A stretch of DNA of 64,000 nucleotides, taken from assembly GCF_050947875.1 (NCBI RefSeq), contig NC_134569.1, positions 21,055,631-21,119,630 of the forward strand, read 5' to 3'. A model generated the notes under the pieces. That model saw nothing but the letters and a program-made list of their open reading frames with translations. It was not told where the DNA came from and searched no databases. Origin of the DNA: Dermacentor variabilis (taxonomy: Eukaryota; Arthropoda; Arachnida; Ixodida; Ixodidae). Shown here piece after piece: positions 52,801 to 64,000 of the stretch; positions within the stretch are counted from its first letter, which is position 1; each line of letters begins with the position of its first letter. Both the position numbers and the translations under genes were made by a program.

Positions 52801-53580
52801 CCCTGTCCGGTCGCCCCTCGTTGCGTTTTGAAACTTGGCGTTTGGCTCAAGCCGTGGAGGTTATTTTTGCTAGTTATTTGCTCGTCATGGTAGAGACCTG
52901 ATCGCATACAGTTGATTCCCCCTATAACTATAGTCATTGCGAAAGCCCTGGACGGAGCTACCGAAACACTGCAGACAATGAATGTGCGTTCGCGTAAGCG
53001 TTTCTGGGTATTCCGAGTCACCATAGCCAGCAGAGCGCACAAGGTTGCGCCGTTCATCCAGAAGAATGATAATTTGTTGCCGACAACTGCCTGTGGCCCA
53101 TATTGTACTACCGATACTTGCCAACTAAAAAATCAATCACTTTCGCTGTCTTCTCCACGAAGCTCAATGGAGCAGGCGTGTTCTTTCTTGATCTTTTTTT
53201 TTTGGGGGGGGGCGCATACGCATGATGAGAGCGATATATATATATATATTACGAGAGAAAAGCTGAGATATCGGCCTGAATAAATTTTCTGACCTGCAAC
53301 TCGGCGTTGGGGGAAGGAGAAAGGCTGTAGACTATGTGAACGCAAATTATGTCTTCGCATATATTTTCTGTTCGTGTACTAAAGTAAAACCGCCATCGCG
53401 TACTACTGTGCTAGCGGCGCTCACAACAGAACAGCTCCGCCACTGAACTGCTCCTTCTACTCACTTGCCGAACACTGCTAGTTTGAGCAGTTGCCAGTTT
53501 TTAAATGTTTCTAAAGGTGCCTTCACAACTTACACCTTGGAGGTTCAGTTGACCTTGTAAGCTCACGCGGGAACAGTGTC
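49842..53580. other. Unassigned interval
   Basis: CpG-rich patches occur at 50300-50720 and 52190-52500. A short (TA)n run lies at about 53234-53250. Apart from the candidate listed at 52291-52500, no frame shows a plausible protein signature. Confidence 0.35.
52291..52500 (+). CDS. Candidate serine/proline-rich coding segment, unassigned
   Basis: From an ATG at 52291 the frame reads MLGTSPMASRDKQPREPP and ends in a TGA at 52498-52500 after 69 residues. The middle is rich in Ser, Gly and Asp. Composition is more protein-like than neighbouring frames, but the segment is CpG-rich, where long frames occur by chance. It could be the first exon of an unknown gene or spurious. I do not recognise a family. 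Confidence 0.18.
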   Translation: MLGTSPMASRDKQPREPPTSAIGSGDLKDFVSKASGDPRSGGHARSSSPSLPSGESRSSDETPCAARAE

Positions 53581-53584
53581 TGGT

Positions 53585-53622
53585 TTTCTACCCTACACTG
53601 GCGGTGGGAAAAAATGAGGATA

Positions 53623-53666
<44 letters not shown>

Positions 53667-53668
53667 AC
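53585..53668 (-). repeat. LINE 3' end remnant with (GA)n tract
   Basis: TTTTCTACCCTACACTGGCG, then GTGGGAAAAAATGAGGATAC and a (GA)n run of about 20 units resemble the LINE 3' UTR pattern (compare CTACCCTACACTAGAGAAAG at 43036). The GA tract at 53626-53666 is a microsatellite in its own right. Confidence 0.5.
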
Positions 53669-56600
53669 TGCTTGCATGCAGGAGCATGTACAATGTGAAT
53701 ATAAACGAACCACGGCGATAATGCTACGACGTCCCTCAATTTTCATCGGCGTCCCATCGGCTCCATCTCGAAACTCTTTGCGGCAGCGCGTCGCAGCAGG
53801 GGTGCAGTTCGCGGCCTAGAACTGCGAAGCATTTTGCGAGATAGGAAATTGTATCAGCGCCTAGATTTAGAGAAGTAGCAACTGTCGTTCCCATGGCCTG
53901 AGTCGCCTTCATGGTCCTTGAAGGGAGGGAGGAAACATTCGGCAGCACCTTTCAGAATACGAAATCGCAGAATAAGCAAGGTGGGGAAGCGAGAGAGATG
54001 TTGTGATTACCGGGTCGCCAGCGTGAAGGAAAAGCGGACGACAGACGAAAGCGCGCTTCTTCTGTTCAACTCGGATTCACCTCGGCACGGCTGGCGGCGT
54101 CTCCATTGCGCGGCTTTGTGCGTCTTCCCGGACGACGAACGCATAGAATGCGGCGAGTTATCGACTCACATGGAAGTGTCGTGCGGGCCGGGCTTTCTTT
54201 TCTCTCCTTTCTTTCGGCTTTGCCTCTGTGAGCACGTGCACGTTGTGCGGGTAAATATGTGCAGTTGGCCGGGGGGCTAAATCGTGAGCCGTGCGCATTA
54301 ACTAAGGGAGCAGGTTGCCCGGTCCTCCTACGCGGCGCACACACCCGTGGGCGCGTCTTCTGTTGGCGAGTACATGAAGTGAGCAGACGATGTTGCAGTT
54401 CACGGTATTAAATATTACAGGCTGATGGATTCCACGATTGTGGGCATTAAATATGGTAACAAACGTCTGATGTGGCACTAGGGACAGAAGCTATCGTACC
54501 TTGCGAGTCGCTGCACTCTTCAAGCGATACAGCGTGTAGCGGTTTTCCTTCCACGGCAAAACATTCGGTATGCCTGCCTTATATGTGGTTCTCGCGATCG
54601 CGACGGTGTTGGAGCTCGGTGACGCGATGCCGTTCCATATGGATCTCGTGCGTCATGCATCCCTTACTGCGGATCCGGATGCGCATCTATGAATATGAAT
54701 GCCGCGGGTGTTGTAAAGCCCCCATCGTCAAAAGTGTTCGAGTTGTTTATGAATACTGCCAACAATAATATTTGTCGTCTACAGGCTTTTCTAGCTCATT
54801 TCCAGTGTAAAACGCTAAAAACGCTGACCCTGCGTACATCACTGGCCGTTAACTGGGGTATAGAAGCTGGTTAAAGTGACCATAAATTTATTTTCATCAT
54901 GGTTTAACTATAGTTATGAAGACGGTACGTTACTTGTACGTTCTTTGAAGAATACTAAAGCAGTAATGCAGCATTTTCCGTTGTGTGGCCTCTTGTTACT
55001 GCTTCCTTTTATTCTTCCTTGTCTTTCTTTATTCTTTTTTTGCTAGCATTTCGGGATAGCCAGCCCTTTCAATAGCCAACTTTCTCACTTTTCGCTGCTA
55101 ATAAATGCCAACGTGCTTCGTTACTTCTTTAACTACTACAGCTCCTATGCCCTCACTTCAACAGTTCGAGAATTTGTAAAACAAATAAATTAAGGAGAAA
55201 TGGTGTCTCCACACTATTTTTTCCCGCTGCTTTTTATGTTAAACTTTGATAAATACAAGTGAATCTGCTTGTGAGTGCTAGCTCTGACCTATCGTGCATA
55301 CATTACCCAAACTCATATCGTAGTGTCCTGTTCTTGCAAATTTCGAAAGGCCTATGTAGTTAACCTGGCGGGAAACTCTTCGAAGTTACGCGCATGCACA
55401 GATGGTCAGGTTGAACGCACGGGCTCTCCGCTGCTACTGCGTCGGCGCGTCGCGCCTGCTCTATATTACAACGCCGCGGGCAGCGCGAGAGAAAACTATC
55501 GGACGCGGAAGGGAAGAAAGCTGTCGGTGCACGTCGCTCTCCTTGCCCCACAAACATATCGTTTTCGCGAGCTTGGCAGAGAGCGAGCTCACCACGCTGC
55601 CGCACTCCGCTGTTGTGCAAATGTGTCAACCGATATGCCCTGCATCTGTGTCGCGGCGCCAACGGGCGGAGGAAGCTTCGCCCGAGCGCAATCGAGCCAT
55701 CGTTGCCGAGAGCTTCGCGGAACAACGGCACGCCGAGGGATTAATAAGCGGCTTGGACGTACGAGCTATAGCCAGCGTTCGCAACATGCTTGCGCTTCGA
55801 GGGGGTGAAGAACGATTCTGCCTTGAGTGAACGTCATACTTAGAGCGTCGCACAATTTTCTTTTTTTTTGTTCTTGCTTGTTCGCGTGGTGGCGGGGTCG
55901 CGCGTGTGCTCCGGTGGTGCGCGTCCTGTTGACGGCGGGCGAGCGCATTTTTTGAAAGATCTCATCGTGCGCATTGGCGAACCCGGGCACGTCTTGCGCG
56001 GTGCACTCGGTCTGTCGGTCGCCAATGCCACCGATGAGACCGGTTGCGTGGCGCTCGCCCTGCGCGCCCAAGATGGATATCGGTGCTTGCCGTTCGCAGT
56101 CGCCAAGTCGCGCGCGTCTGTGTGGCATATCGCACGTCGACGTCGGTAGTTCCATGCTCGGGAACGCGTGGAGAAATTATGCTACAGGCTGAGAGCGTCT
56201 TGTTTATGTAGATTGTTGTTATTACCATTTTATAAGCGTGCGCACTGCCCAGATTTGTAGAGCGGACAGGTCAGCGATCACGACGTGTTTGGAACTGCGG
56301 CCAGTGTCTTCGTTTACGACTTTCCACCTCCCTGATTGGCGAGAGTATGTCTAGACCGGCCAATAGGAGCGACTGTTTGACGCTCGCATATTCTAAATCG
56401 GGAATGAACGTTATCGTAGCCGCACCCGTCAAAATAATTTAATAAGCTATACGATGAGTGAAGGGTGACAAGAAAACAGAAACAAGCCACGCGTTTTTAT
56501 AAACGTCCTAGTCTCGTTTTATATATGCTGGTTAAATAAAACAACCAGCGCTATATCAATTGAGCACAACAAGTTCTTATTTGCGAGCCTTTTGATTCTC

Positions 56601-58110
56601 TTCACGTTGCGTACCGGATTCACGGTTGTTTGTGTGTATGCTTGCTGTGGACTCTGTACATGTGCCCTTTGACAGACGCCAAGCCATGTTCAATGTGTGC
56701 GATATATGACGGCCTGAGTGGCTCATAATAAGTGATAATGCTGTTGATGTGCCCGAACATAATAATAAATCAGTAATTATCCCAGTTGATTTTCGGCTTA
56801 AGGCGTCAGAGTAAACTATGGACTCTCTCCTTTGGTTTGTCGTCTAGCGTATACAAAAAAAAAAAGTCTAGAATTCGAGCTGTGAAGGTGGTTGGGCAGC
56901 GAAGCTGTAAACGACAACTAGAACGAGTACCGATTGCGACGCAGGTTGAAGTTATTCACGTGGCGACATTCACATGTACTTTACATACTTAAAAGACAGA
57001 GGTCCGGACACCGACCAGAATGGTTTAAAACAGATATTTGCGTTTCGGGTCCCCCACGGGAGCCTTGTTCATAATGAAAGAAGTGGCAGAGCTGGCGCAC
57101 TTTTTATGTGCGGCTCAAAACATGACTAAGGCACATGGCATTATATGGACGGCAGATTGCCTTCGTTGCGGTTAAGAGTACTTTAAGTACTCGATTAGAA
57201 TACGATTAAGAGTACGATTAACATGTACTAATTACCTAATTATTAGCCTAAGACGTTTCGACAGCCTGCGACTTGGCTTGCGCCGCTACTTTGCGCACCT
57301 ACAAAGAGAGGACCAGAGAGGTGATAAATTCGCCACGCCTCGTATGCGCGCATGCTCTTCAGGAGTCCCCACTATACGTGGTATTCCCATGGCACTGTCA
57401 CAACACAAATCAATTGCTAGACGCGTTCTTCTTTTACGCACGAAAGTGTAGTTACGTCACTCCCTGCATACGCTACAGTCAAACTACTGTCGACGTGGCA
57501 GCTCAATTGCGCAGCAGTAATCTTTACCGGGAAACGTATGCGGGGAGCGCTACGCGCTTCGCATTGCATGTAGGCGCAAGAGCGCCTAATCATCAATTAT
57601 GTGGTTCGGATGTTTGTTTAGAGCTTGTTCTTTATTAAAACGTATGCTATTCTGTATTTTGTATGCGTGATTCGAAACAATGTATGCACTGTTCGCGTCA
57701 CTCTGCTGAGTGCTTGTAGCCTCTGCCTTACGGGGGTATGGGGGTCTGCATTTGGGGGTATGAGCCATAGATGATGATAGTTTTCTGTCGACGTGTTACG
57801 CCACGAAGAAATCATGGGATCCTAGCCATAGACAGCTTTGCTGTAAAACACACATTGTTATTCACGAGAAACAACCTTATAGCATACATTAAATTTAAAT
57901 TTAGGGAGCACCTTCTTCAGCTTTCCGTCGTTGGGCACGTAACAGCGGGAAACCACCCTCAGTAGGACTTCGGTAGTTTGTGGTACACGATCCGTCAGCA
58001 CGGCCGCGCTAAGGAGTCTGTTGGGCGTCACTTCATGCGACCAGTTTTGCCTTCAGTAGAGCCGGAATCTTTTCTGTCCGACACACAGTGGTGAGTCAGC
58101 TGGCAGCTGC
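53669..58110. other. Unassigned interval
   Basis: A CpG-rich patch at 55400-56160 has long frames on both strands. The plus-strand frame 55868-56149 (93 residues) has a slightly protein-like middle but no recognised domain. No RNA gene was found. The rest is AT-rich. Confidence 0.35.
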
Positions 58111-58184
58111 ACCGCACAGAAGCGAAGATGGAAGTATTCCTTCAAATCATTTATAATATCATTTATCACCGCCATCTCGGCGTT

Positions 58185-58475
58185 ATGCGAACCTTTCGCA
58201 AGGCACAGCCGAGTCCCTTGCGCGTCGCAGCAAAGGCATTCGCAGTGCCAGCCGTACTGGTATGCCTACTGCTGTCTCCCCTCCGATGCGAGCAGTCGAG
58301 CGGTCCACCGGGTTACGCAATGCAAAGGGATCACCCGTTCGGCAGATCGGCCCGCGTAGAGCGCGGGCTACGCGACGCGTGCATCGCAGCCGCCGGCGAC
58401 GTCGCCTTGTTGATTCAGGTCACAGCGTGGCAAGTGCTCTGCTCGGCCAGCCTTCAGCTGCCGCCCAGAAGGTGA
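58185..58475 (+). CDS. Candidate small secreted protein or first exon with signal-peptide-like N-terminus
   Basis: An ATG at 58185 opens 96 codons. The N-terminus MRTFRKAQPSPLRVAAKAF is basic and is followed by a hydrophobic run AVPAVLVCLLLSPLRC, like a signal peptide with a long n-region. The rest is Gly- and Arg-rich (GPPGYAMQRDHPFGRSARVE). Possible splice donors lie inside at CAG|GTCACA (about 58418) and at the end at AAG|GTGAAA (about 58471), so the true coding part could be shorter or continue in another exon. No family is recognised. CpG-rich sequence here raises the chance of a spurious frame. Confidence 0.22.
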   Translation: MRTFRKAQPSPLRVAAKAFAVPAVLVCLLLSPLRCEQSSGPPGYAMQRDHPFGRSARVERGLRDACIAAAGDVALLIQVTAWQVLCSASLQLPPRR

Positions 58476-59340
58476 AACGGAGCGGGGTGTGTCGGACGCC
58501 TTGCCTCGAGTTTGTCTGCGGCGCGCCGCTTGCTTTTGTTTCGTGCTCGCTGGGTGCCGCGAGGAGGGGATACGTTTTATGGTCCGCATAGGCGAACGCC
58601 TACGTGCGGCCGTGGGCCTATTTCTGCCGGGCGCTGAAGCAGACACGTCTGCAAACAGCCTTCCGGTCACTATAAGGAAAGCTACACCCCCACCGCCCGC
58701 ACGCGTGAAGCGACGCGAAGAAAGAACGCTTCGTGTCTCTCTTGATACAGTGGTCCGTGTCATAAAGAAAAAAGAAAGGTCATTGACTGTCGACCAAAGG
58801 CAGAAACGAAGATCTGCTCTTTCAGACACGGTTACGCGGATAGCTCTGGTATGTGAGGTGAGCAGATCTGTGGAAAGCGTTTGCAGCGTGGCCAGAATAG
58901 CCCCCTGTATACCATCAGCGTCACTAACACGTTCTAATTATCTTCCTTGTTCGCTGGTTAGTTGGGCGCGTTAGGGCGAGCTTATTGCAAATGACATTTT
59001 TTTTGCAATTTAGTGTACCCCTAGGCAGGGACATATGCGTTCCTGCACGCCAAACGACCTTAGCTTTATGTACGCCTTCTTTAACTTCTCCCCTCAGTGA
59101 TGTACTTTTGCTGCAGAAAGTACTGGAAAAATTTTTCTAGTTCACTATACTTCTGCTGCCTCGTTATCACCCGGCCCGGTTTCAAGCAACGAAGGGCCAC
59201 AGGGTCGTCGCGGCATTCCCGTTCGTACCACTCTATCGGACAATACGAACGGACAATGCGCCGTACCACGCAAGTCTTCTTGCGCGTTCGTGCTGCGTAT
59301 AGGGATCCGCCATGCTTCGGTTTACTTCGTTGTTTCTAAC
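58476..59340. other. Unassigned interval
   Basis: CpG-rich at first, then AT-rich from about 58980. The frame 58489-58974 has no recognised domain. No RNA gene or repeat was seen. Confidence 0.35.
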
Positions 59341-59344
59341 AGTG

Positions 59345-59565
59345 TTGTCCTGTGGCCTTGCACTGCTAAGCTCGAGGTCGCGGGTTCGATCGCGGCCGCA
59401 TATCGGTGGGGATGAAATGCAAAAGCGCGCGTGTACTTAGATTTAAGCGCACGTTAAGGAACCCCATGTGGTCAGAATTATTCCAGAGTCCCCTACTACG
59501 GCTTGCCTCATAATGAGATCGTGATTTTGGCACGTGAAGCCCCAGCATAAAGTTTAATTAGCAAT
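59345..59565 (+). mobile_element. Ruka-like SINE, diverged copy
   Basis: The head is partly decayed (CTGTGGCCTTGCACTGCTAA), but GGTCGCGGGTTCGATCGCGG keeps the B box. The body has GTGTACTTAGATTTAAGCGC, ACGTTAAGGAACCCCATGTG, CTACGGCTTGCCTCATAATG and GGCACGTGAAGCCCCA. It is older than the copy at 16420. Confidence 0.8.
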
Positions 59566-60240
59566 GTTGCTACGGTTTATCTCGCGAATGCAGCTGTTTG
59601 TCGCTGTTCTTAATATAAATAGAAAGATTGTTGCATCTGCGCACATGTCAATATTTTTTTTGCCATAGACTTTTGTTTATTATCTGTGTTTAGGAAAACA
59701 TTGGTGTCTGTGTACGGCTACTCCTATATATATTATTGAGAAATGTGCTCCAAATAATCAAAAGTTAAAAGCGAGGCACAGAAAAGAACACAGTGATAAC
59801 AGTTCTAAAGCTCACAATCACACAAACGACATAAATACACAAGAAACAATGCTCCTGAGCAGTTCACTAACTAGAAATGTTCTTGTCGAATTACACACGG
59901 CGTCTCACGTTGGTGGCAAAGCATTGTCTTCAACTTCCGATTTATAGGTGGCATGCAACGGCATACAATTTGCAATAAATCTGGCCATTCGTTTACCAAT
60001 ATTTACGAAATGGACAGATATTCGTAAAAAGCAACTCTTCACCGAATAGCACATAACGCTGAACGGCTTCTTTTATTCCCTTATATTTGGGCTACTCGTT
60101 TCTTGATCAACTATAGGTACGTGTCAACGGATTCTCCGTCTTATACTACGCGTATTCTTGACCGACAAACCACAGTGCCACAGTGAGAACGCCTCTGTTC
60201 TGCGTGATCAGATAATATACATCACGACCTAAAACCTGCC
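59566..60240. other. Unassigned AT-rich interval
   Basis: No signal recognised. Confidence 0.35.
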
Positions 60241-60243
60241 TTC

Positions 60244-60640
60244 AGTAACTCATACACCTATCGCATTGGAATGGCTAACTCGCCCATGCGCGCTAAGTGC
60301 AAGTGTGAAGAGACCATCGATAATTTCCTCTACCACTGTTCTCGCTTCGACAACAACGCCAGACTCTCGAGTGAGCCTTTAATGAAGTGGACGATAGGCC
60401 ATTTACAGAAGAAAAGGTCTTCAGAGACTGGCCTCACAGCTCATCATCCCGGAAAGCCGCTTAAGCTCTTCTACAATAACATGAAAGCGACATACCTGAG
60501 TGTAGACTTTAGATACGCTGCATCAGGTTTAGTGCATGCGAAATTACGATCAAGACTCGTGCCTTCTCTCTCTCTCTCTGGGCAACAAACTGGGCAATGT
60601 CTAGTTAACCTCCTGGCCTGTCCTTCCTCCCTTCTGTCTG
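60244..60640 (+). pseudogene. LINE ORF2 C-terminal tail and 3' end, rightward copy
   Basis: From about 60244 the translation reads NSYTYRIGMANSPMRAKCKC, EETIDNFLYHCSRFD, matching the Cys/His tail of the LINE ORF2 at 48204-49139 (NSYSFRIGMADSP, CGCEETIQHLLCDC). A frame disturbance follows GHLQKK, and the (CT)n tract at about 60565-60580, then TAGTTAACCTCCTGGCCTGT, represent the 3' UTR. Only the last 100 or so codons of the LINE are present. Confidence 0.78.
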
Positions 60641-60723
60641 CACATATAATGCGGGTATAAAGTAAACACGCATTAATGGCCGCGTGATATTCAACAGTTA
60701 CTTTCATTTTCTTGTAGTTCTTA
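60641..60723. other. Short spacer between LINE tail and palindromic element
   Basis: AT-rich spacer ending in the TA that forms the left target duplication of the following element. Confidence 0.4.
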
Positions 60724-62398
60724 TACAGGGTGTCTCTTGTTTTTTTTCTTTAGCTGCACCCAATTTTTAAACGCTGCCTGTGGCAGTTAGCACAATTCTA
60801 ACCCTTGATCTAAATTACTCGTTAAGGCGGCCATTACTTCTGAGAGCAATAAAAATACTTTTTGGATAATTAACACAAATACGCTAATTACACTTCTAAT
60901 TAATTACCTTGCAGCGCATATTTTAATTTACAAAATGTAGCCGGTGATTTCGCAAGGAATATCCTCTTGGAACGAATTCTCTGGACTCCAGTTTCGAGAC
61001 CAATTTTCAAAGCGTCCGACGAAATGCAGTGGCGTTCCAGTTACTGGTGTGCTTCAATGCATGAAAGAGCGTTTTCTTTAGAAAGTGGAACAGTGCAGGC
61101 CCGGGGTGCGCTCGAAAAGCACAAGCCTCACGACCCACCACAAACCGGCCGAACTGGGGTAGTGCAGAGCAGGGCATGGCCCCGGGTCGACACGTGGACA
61201 GCGTCACGACGCGTTAAACCGTCGGTTGCCGGCATTTAAAAAAAAAAGTTTTTGCTATCCTAACAGCGCATTTTTACCGCAAGTCTGACGACGCATATCT
61301 CGAAACCGGTGCCATCCTCAGTATTCGTTCCAAGTCGGTATATATCGCCTTGAAAACCCACTTGCTTCAATTAGTAGATTGAGGCATGTGCCGCAAGATG
61401 AATTAACAAGTTAATTAGCGTAAATATGTTAATTATTCAATTATGCATTTTGATTTTTCGTAGAAGTAATGACTAGCTCATAGAGTAATTTAGATCAAGG
61501 GTTAGCATTGTGGTATTTGCCACGCACAATTTTTTAAAAACTTGATGAAGAAGAAGAAAAAAAAGCCGCGCTATATTTTGCCTGTCCCAGACGTGGGCCT
61601 CTGGCCACGTGCCGCAGGATATGTGCCACTGTGACGCAAGAGATGTGCGCAAGCCTCAGATGCATTTGCACACGAGTCCTGCTTCTCGCTGCGTGCACCT
61701 CGCATCAACATTCTTCCCCCGACAGGCATCGTATGCAAGCTGTAGGGAGATCAGTTCTGTGGGACTTTTAAGAATCGCCTGTGGAAGATGGCGTCATTAT
61801 AGGCCTTGAGCTGGATTACTCAAGGAGGCGGACATTACTAGCACGAGAAAATGAAACATATTGAACTAATCAACGAAAATTTACTCGTTAACTTTTAATT
61901 AATCACTTTGTGGCACATATTGCAATTCACAAATTGTAGCCGGTGGGTTTACGAGACGTATACACTTGAAATGAATATCCAGAATTACAACAGTTTCGAG
62001 AAATTATTTCCCAAAGTGTGGGAGAAAATACTTGAACGTTCCAGTTACTTTAGTGCTGCGATGCATAAAAGCGTTTTGTTGAATAAGTGGAATGGTGCAT
62101 TTTTTACTGAGAATTTGATGGCGCATATATCAAAACTGGTGCCATTCTGGAAATGATTTCCAAATGGATATGCCTTGAAAGCTCCCCGGCTAAAATTCGT
62201 AAATTGCAATATGTGCCGTAAAGTAATCATTTAGGAAGTTAATTATAGCACTTTTGTTAATTAGTTGAATATTTGTTTCGAGTTCTAGGGCAAGTAAGGT
62301 CCGCCTCTCTGAATAATCCAGTTCAAGGACTAGAATTACGTTATCTGCTACAGGCGATCTTTAAAAAATTCGTAAAACGTAAGCATAATCACCCCGTA
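60724..62398. mobile_element. Compound palindromic (foldback/MITE-like) element with TA target duplication
   Basis: The left end TACAGGGTGTCT and the right end, read inward, TACGGGGTGATT form imperfect terminal inverted repeats. Each is flanked outside by TA (60722-60723 and 62399-62400), as for Tc1/mariner-type insertions. Inside are two head-to-head palindromes of one family. Arms of the first are about 60750-61095 and, inverted, 61235-61535; shared blocks include CTAACCCTTGATCTAAATTACTC in both arms. Arms of the second are about 61767-62060 and, inverted, 62110-62390. The inner ends lack terminal repeats. No transposase is present. It may be a nested insertion or a tandem dimer sharing outer ends. 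Confidence 0.7.
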
Positions 62399-62400
62399 TA

Positions 62401-64000
62401 GATCGCCTTCGTCGTCGAGACACACAACTGCAGGCCACGAGACTGTGCGTGTGTCATCACCTATGGTGCTGCTACCTCGCTAACTCAAACGAGTTTCGCG
62501 TAATTTTGATTCTAACATTGCGTTGCATCTGCGTAGTTTTTTTTTTCTAGTTCGTCCAGTAAGGCAAGACATCATTATTTACTTAATAAAGCAAATGCCA
62601 ATCTAGTTTCTTCACATCAGTTACACTGATTACCCCCGGAACGTGGACGGACGTAAGCAGTCAGACGCATGATGGAGGACATGGCCTCGGATCTTGGGTA
62701 CGTGCGAAACGGAGAGCCGATGTTTATACAGCAACGTCGCGTGTTGTACATCTACAAGGGCATACAAACTCATGCGTTCTTGTTGGTGCGCCCTCACGTA
62801 TACGCTTCCTCGAATTGTTTTTATCGTAATACTTGCTCCCGTAAATGGCCGACATTGAGCGCTGCCGCACGTGAGGGGCCAGCGAATTAGCCAGAAGTGC
62901 CCGCCACTGCTTCGTCGGTGTAACGACGACGCAGCAGCGCGACCTTCCCACAAGAATGCCTGGCCACGACACGCCTTCGTCGACCGCGAGTTTTTCGTTA
63001 TATTTACTGCGCGATCACGGCTTCCCGTGCTTATATAGAGAAACGCTACACGTCCAGATTCCCTCACGCAAAGGGAACGGCAACGTCTTAATCGCGTTGC
63101 GTTGTTGGCGCGGAGGAGGAATTCAGGGAGTCGCGATTTTTCTTCCTGAGGTCGCGTACGCGTTTATTCGCTACGAAAATTGGCTGCGTGTCCCGACACA
63201 CGACGTGCCTCAGAGAGCCCTTGCTTTTCGCGTAAAGGTCACGCGAAGCAACGAAATATTGAAGGAAACGAGGGGGCCGACCAGACGCGTTTTCCAGAAA
63301 TGTATGATGCATTCCTTCGCCGTATATGAACGGTGAAAGGATAGGTTGACGCGAGCGTTTTGTAACGGCCGTCACTGGACATCATTGCAGCTCGTCTACG
63401 AGTACGCCCAGCGGTTGGTGGTTCTTTCGCGAGCGTTTCATTTTTTTGTATGTTTCTTTGATAGCCGCCATCAGATTGACTGGCAGCGGCCAGGCGCCGA
63501 GTTGTGGCCTCCTTTCGGAAGCAGTTATTTCGAGGCGCGCTCGCTTCGGGGGGTTTGACAGCTCCCCGCGGAAACGCCAGTCTTGGGGAGCAGCGGACTG
63601 TCTCGGGCAGCAGCCTTCTGCAGCTGGAAAATGCTGGACGCCGCGTTGGGTCCCCGCGTGCGTGTACTTTTCGCCGGACTTATGCTTCTCCCGTGATCGG
63701 TTCGGGTATATATACTGACGCTGTCACTTACGGAGAAAGGCGGGATGGGCTTAGATTTTCTTCCCGCATTATCGAGGGGCAGCATTGTAGAAGAATGCAG
63801 TAAAGGGCTCGTATAGCGAGCCCCGACCGCGTGCAATGCAAAAAAGCCGCGCTGACCTTTTCCGGCCGACCGCAGTTCAAAGGCCTCGACACCCGGAATA
63901 CGCTGACGTATACTTTCGCGAGCTTGGCATGCAGAAGAGCCGATGTACCTTTCAGGGGTCAAGATACCCTGCCGGCAGACCTTATCCGAAAGCAGGTGTC
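62401..64000. other. Unassigned interval, CpG-rich towards the right end
   Basis: No recognisable protein domain, RNA gene or repeat. At 63707-63714 the sequence GGGTATATATACTGACG could be a TATA box at the end of a CpG-rich block (63480-63700), pointing rightwards, but no transcript evidence exists within the window. Confidence 0.35.

Noticed and set aside
55766..56155. Overlapping 129-residue minus and 93-residue plus frames
   Set aside because: No domain on either strand; the CpG-rich composition explains the length.

Overview
This window looks like nuclear DNA of a hard tick, most likely a metastriate ixodid. Three things support this. Several copies of a tRNA-headed SINE closely resemble the tick Ruka family. 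An akirin/subolesin-type gene is present. The background is a dense, decayed mosaic of RTE-like and RNase H-bearing LINEs, MITEs and microsatellites with no operon structure. Most open frames here are chance frames in non-coding DNA. I report only those with recognisable content, plus a few clearly marked candidates.

Layout. 1-3761 (minus strand): the 5' part of an LTR retrotransposon, made of LTR, repeat-rich leader and one uninterrupted frame that runs off the left edge. The frame encodes Gag with a SCAN-like capsid and a CCHC knuckle, then an aspartic protease, then an HHCC/DDE integrase. No reverse transcriptase lies between protease and integrase, which is the order of Gmr1-like Ty3/gypsy elements. 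3.8-12 kb: microsatellite, a small MITE, a LINE 3' end, two SINEs and unassigned DNA. 12.5-13.35 kb (plus): an intact, uninterrupted akirin/subolesin-like gene, the only confident host gene. 15.6-17.1 kb: a chimeric frame joining an endonuclease-like fragment to an RTE LINE tail, a complete SINE with a perfect 14-bp target duplication, and an older inverted SINE. 17-42 kb: mostly unassigned sequence with CpG-rich patches, two with plausible first-exon splice donors, plus long (AT), (CT) and (CAA/CGA) microsatellites and LINE/SINE scraps.

42.5-49.9 kb is a LINE cluster on the minus strand. One copy keeps endonuclease and RNase H but has lost the RT. A second, very degraded copy has a different C-terminal tail. 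A third has the RT thumb and RNase H interrupted by a single in-frame stop. 50-59 kb is mostly unassigned. 59.3-62.4 kb holds a SINE, a LINE tail and a compound palindromic element with TA-flanked terminal repeats. The right end is CpG-rich unassigned DNA.

The mobile elements are separate insertions, not a pathway. The SINEs would depend on LINE enzymes in trans, but no LINE in the window is intact. The akirin-like protein would act alone here, as a nuclear co-regulator of transcription.
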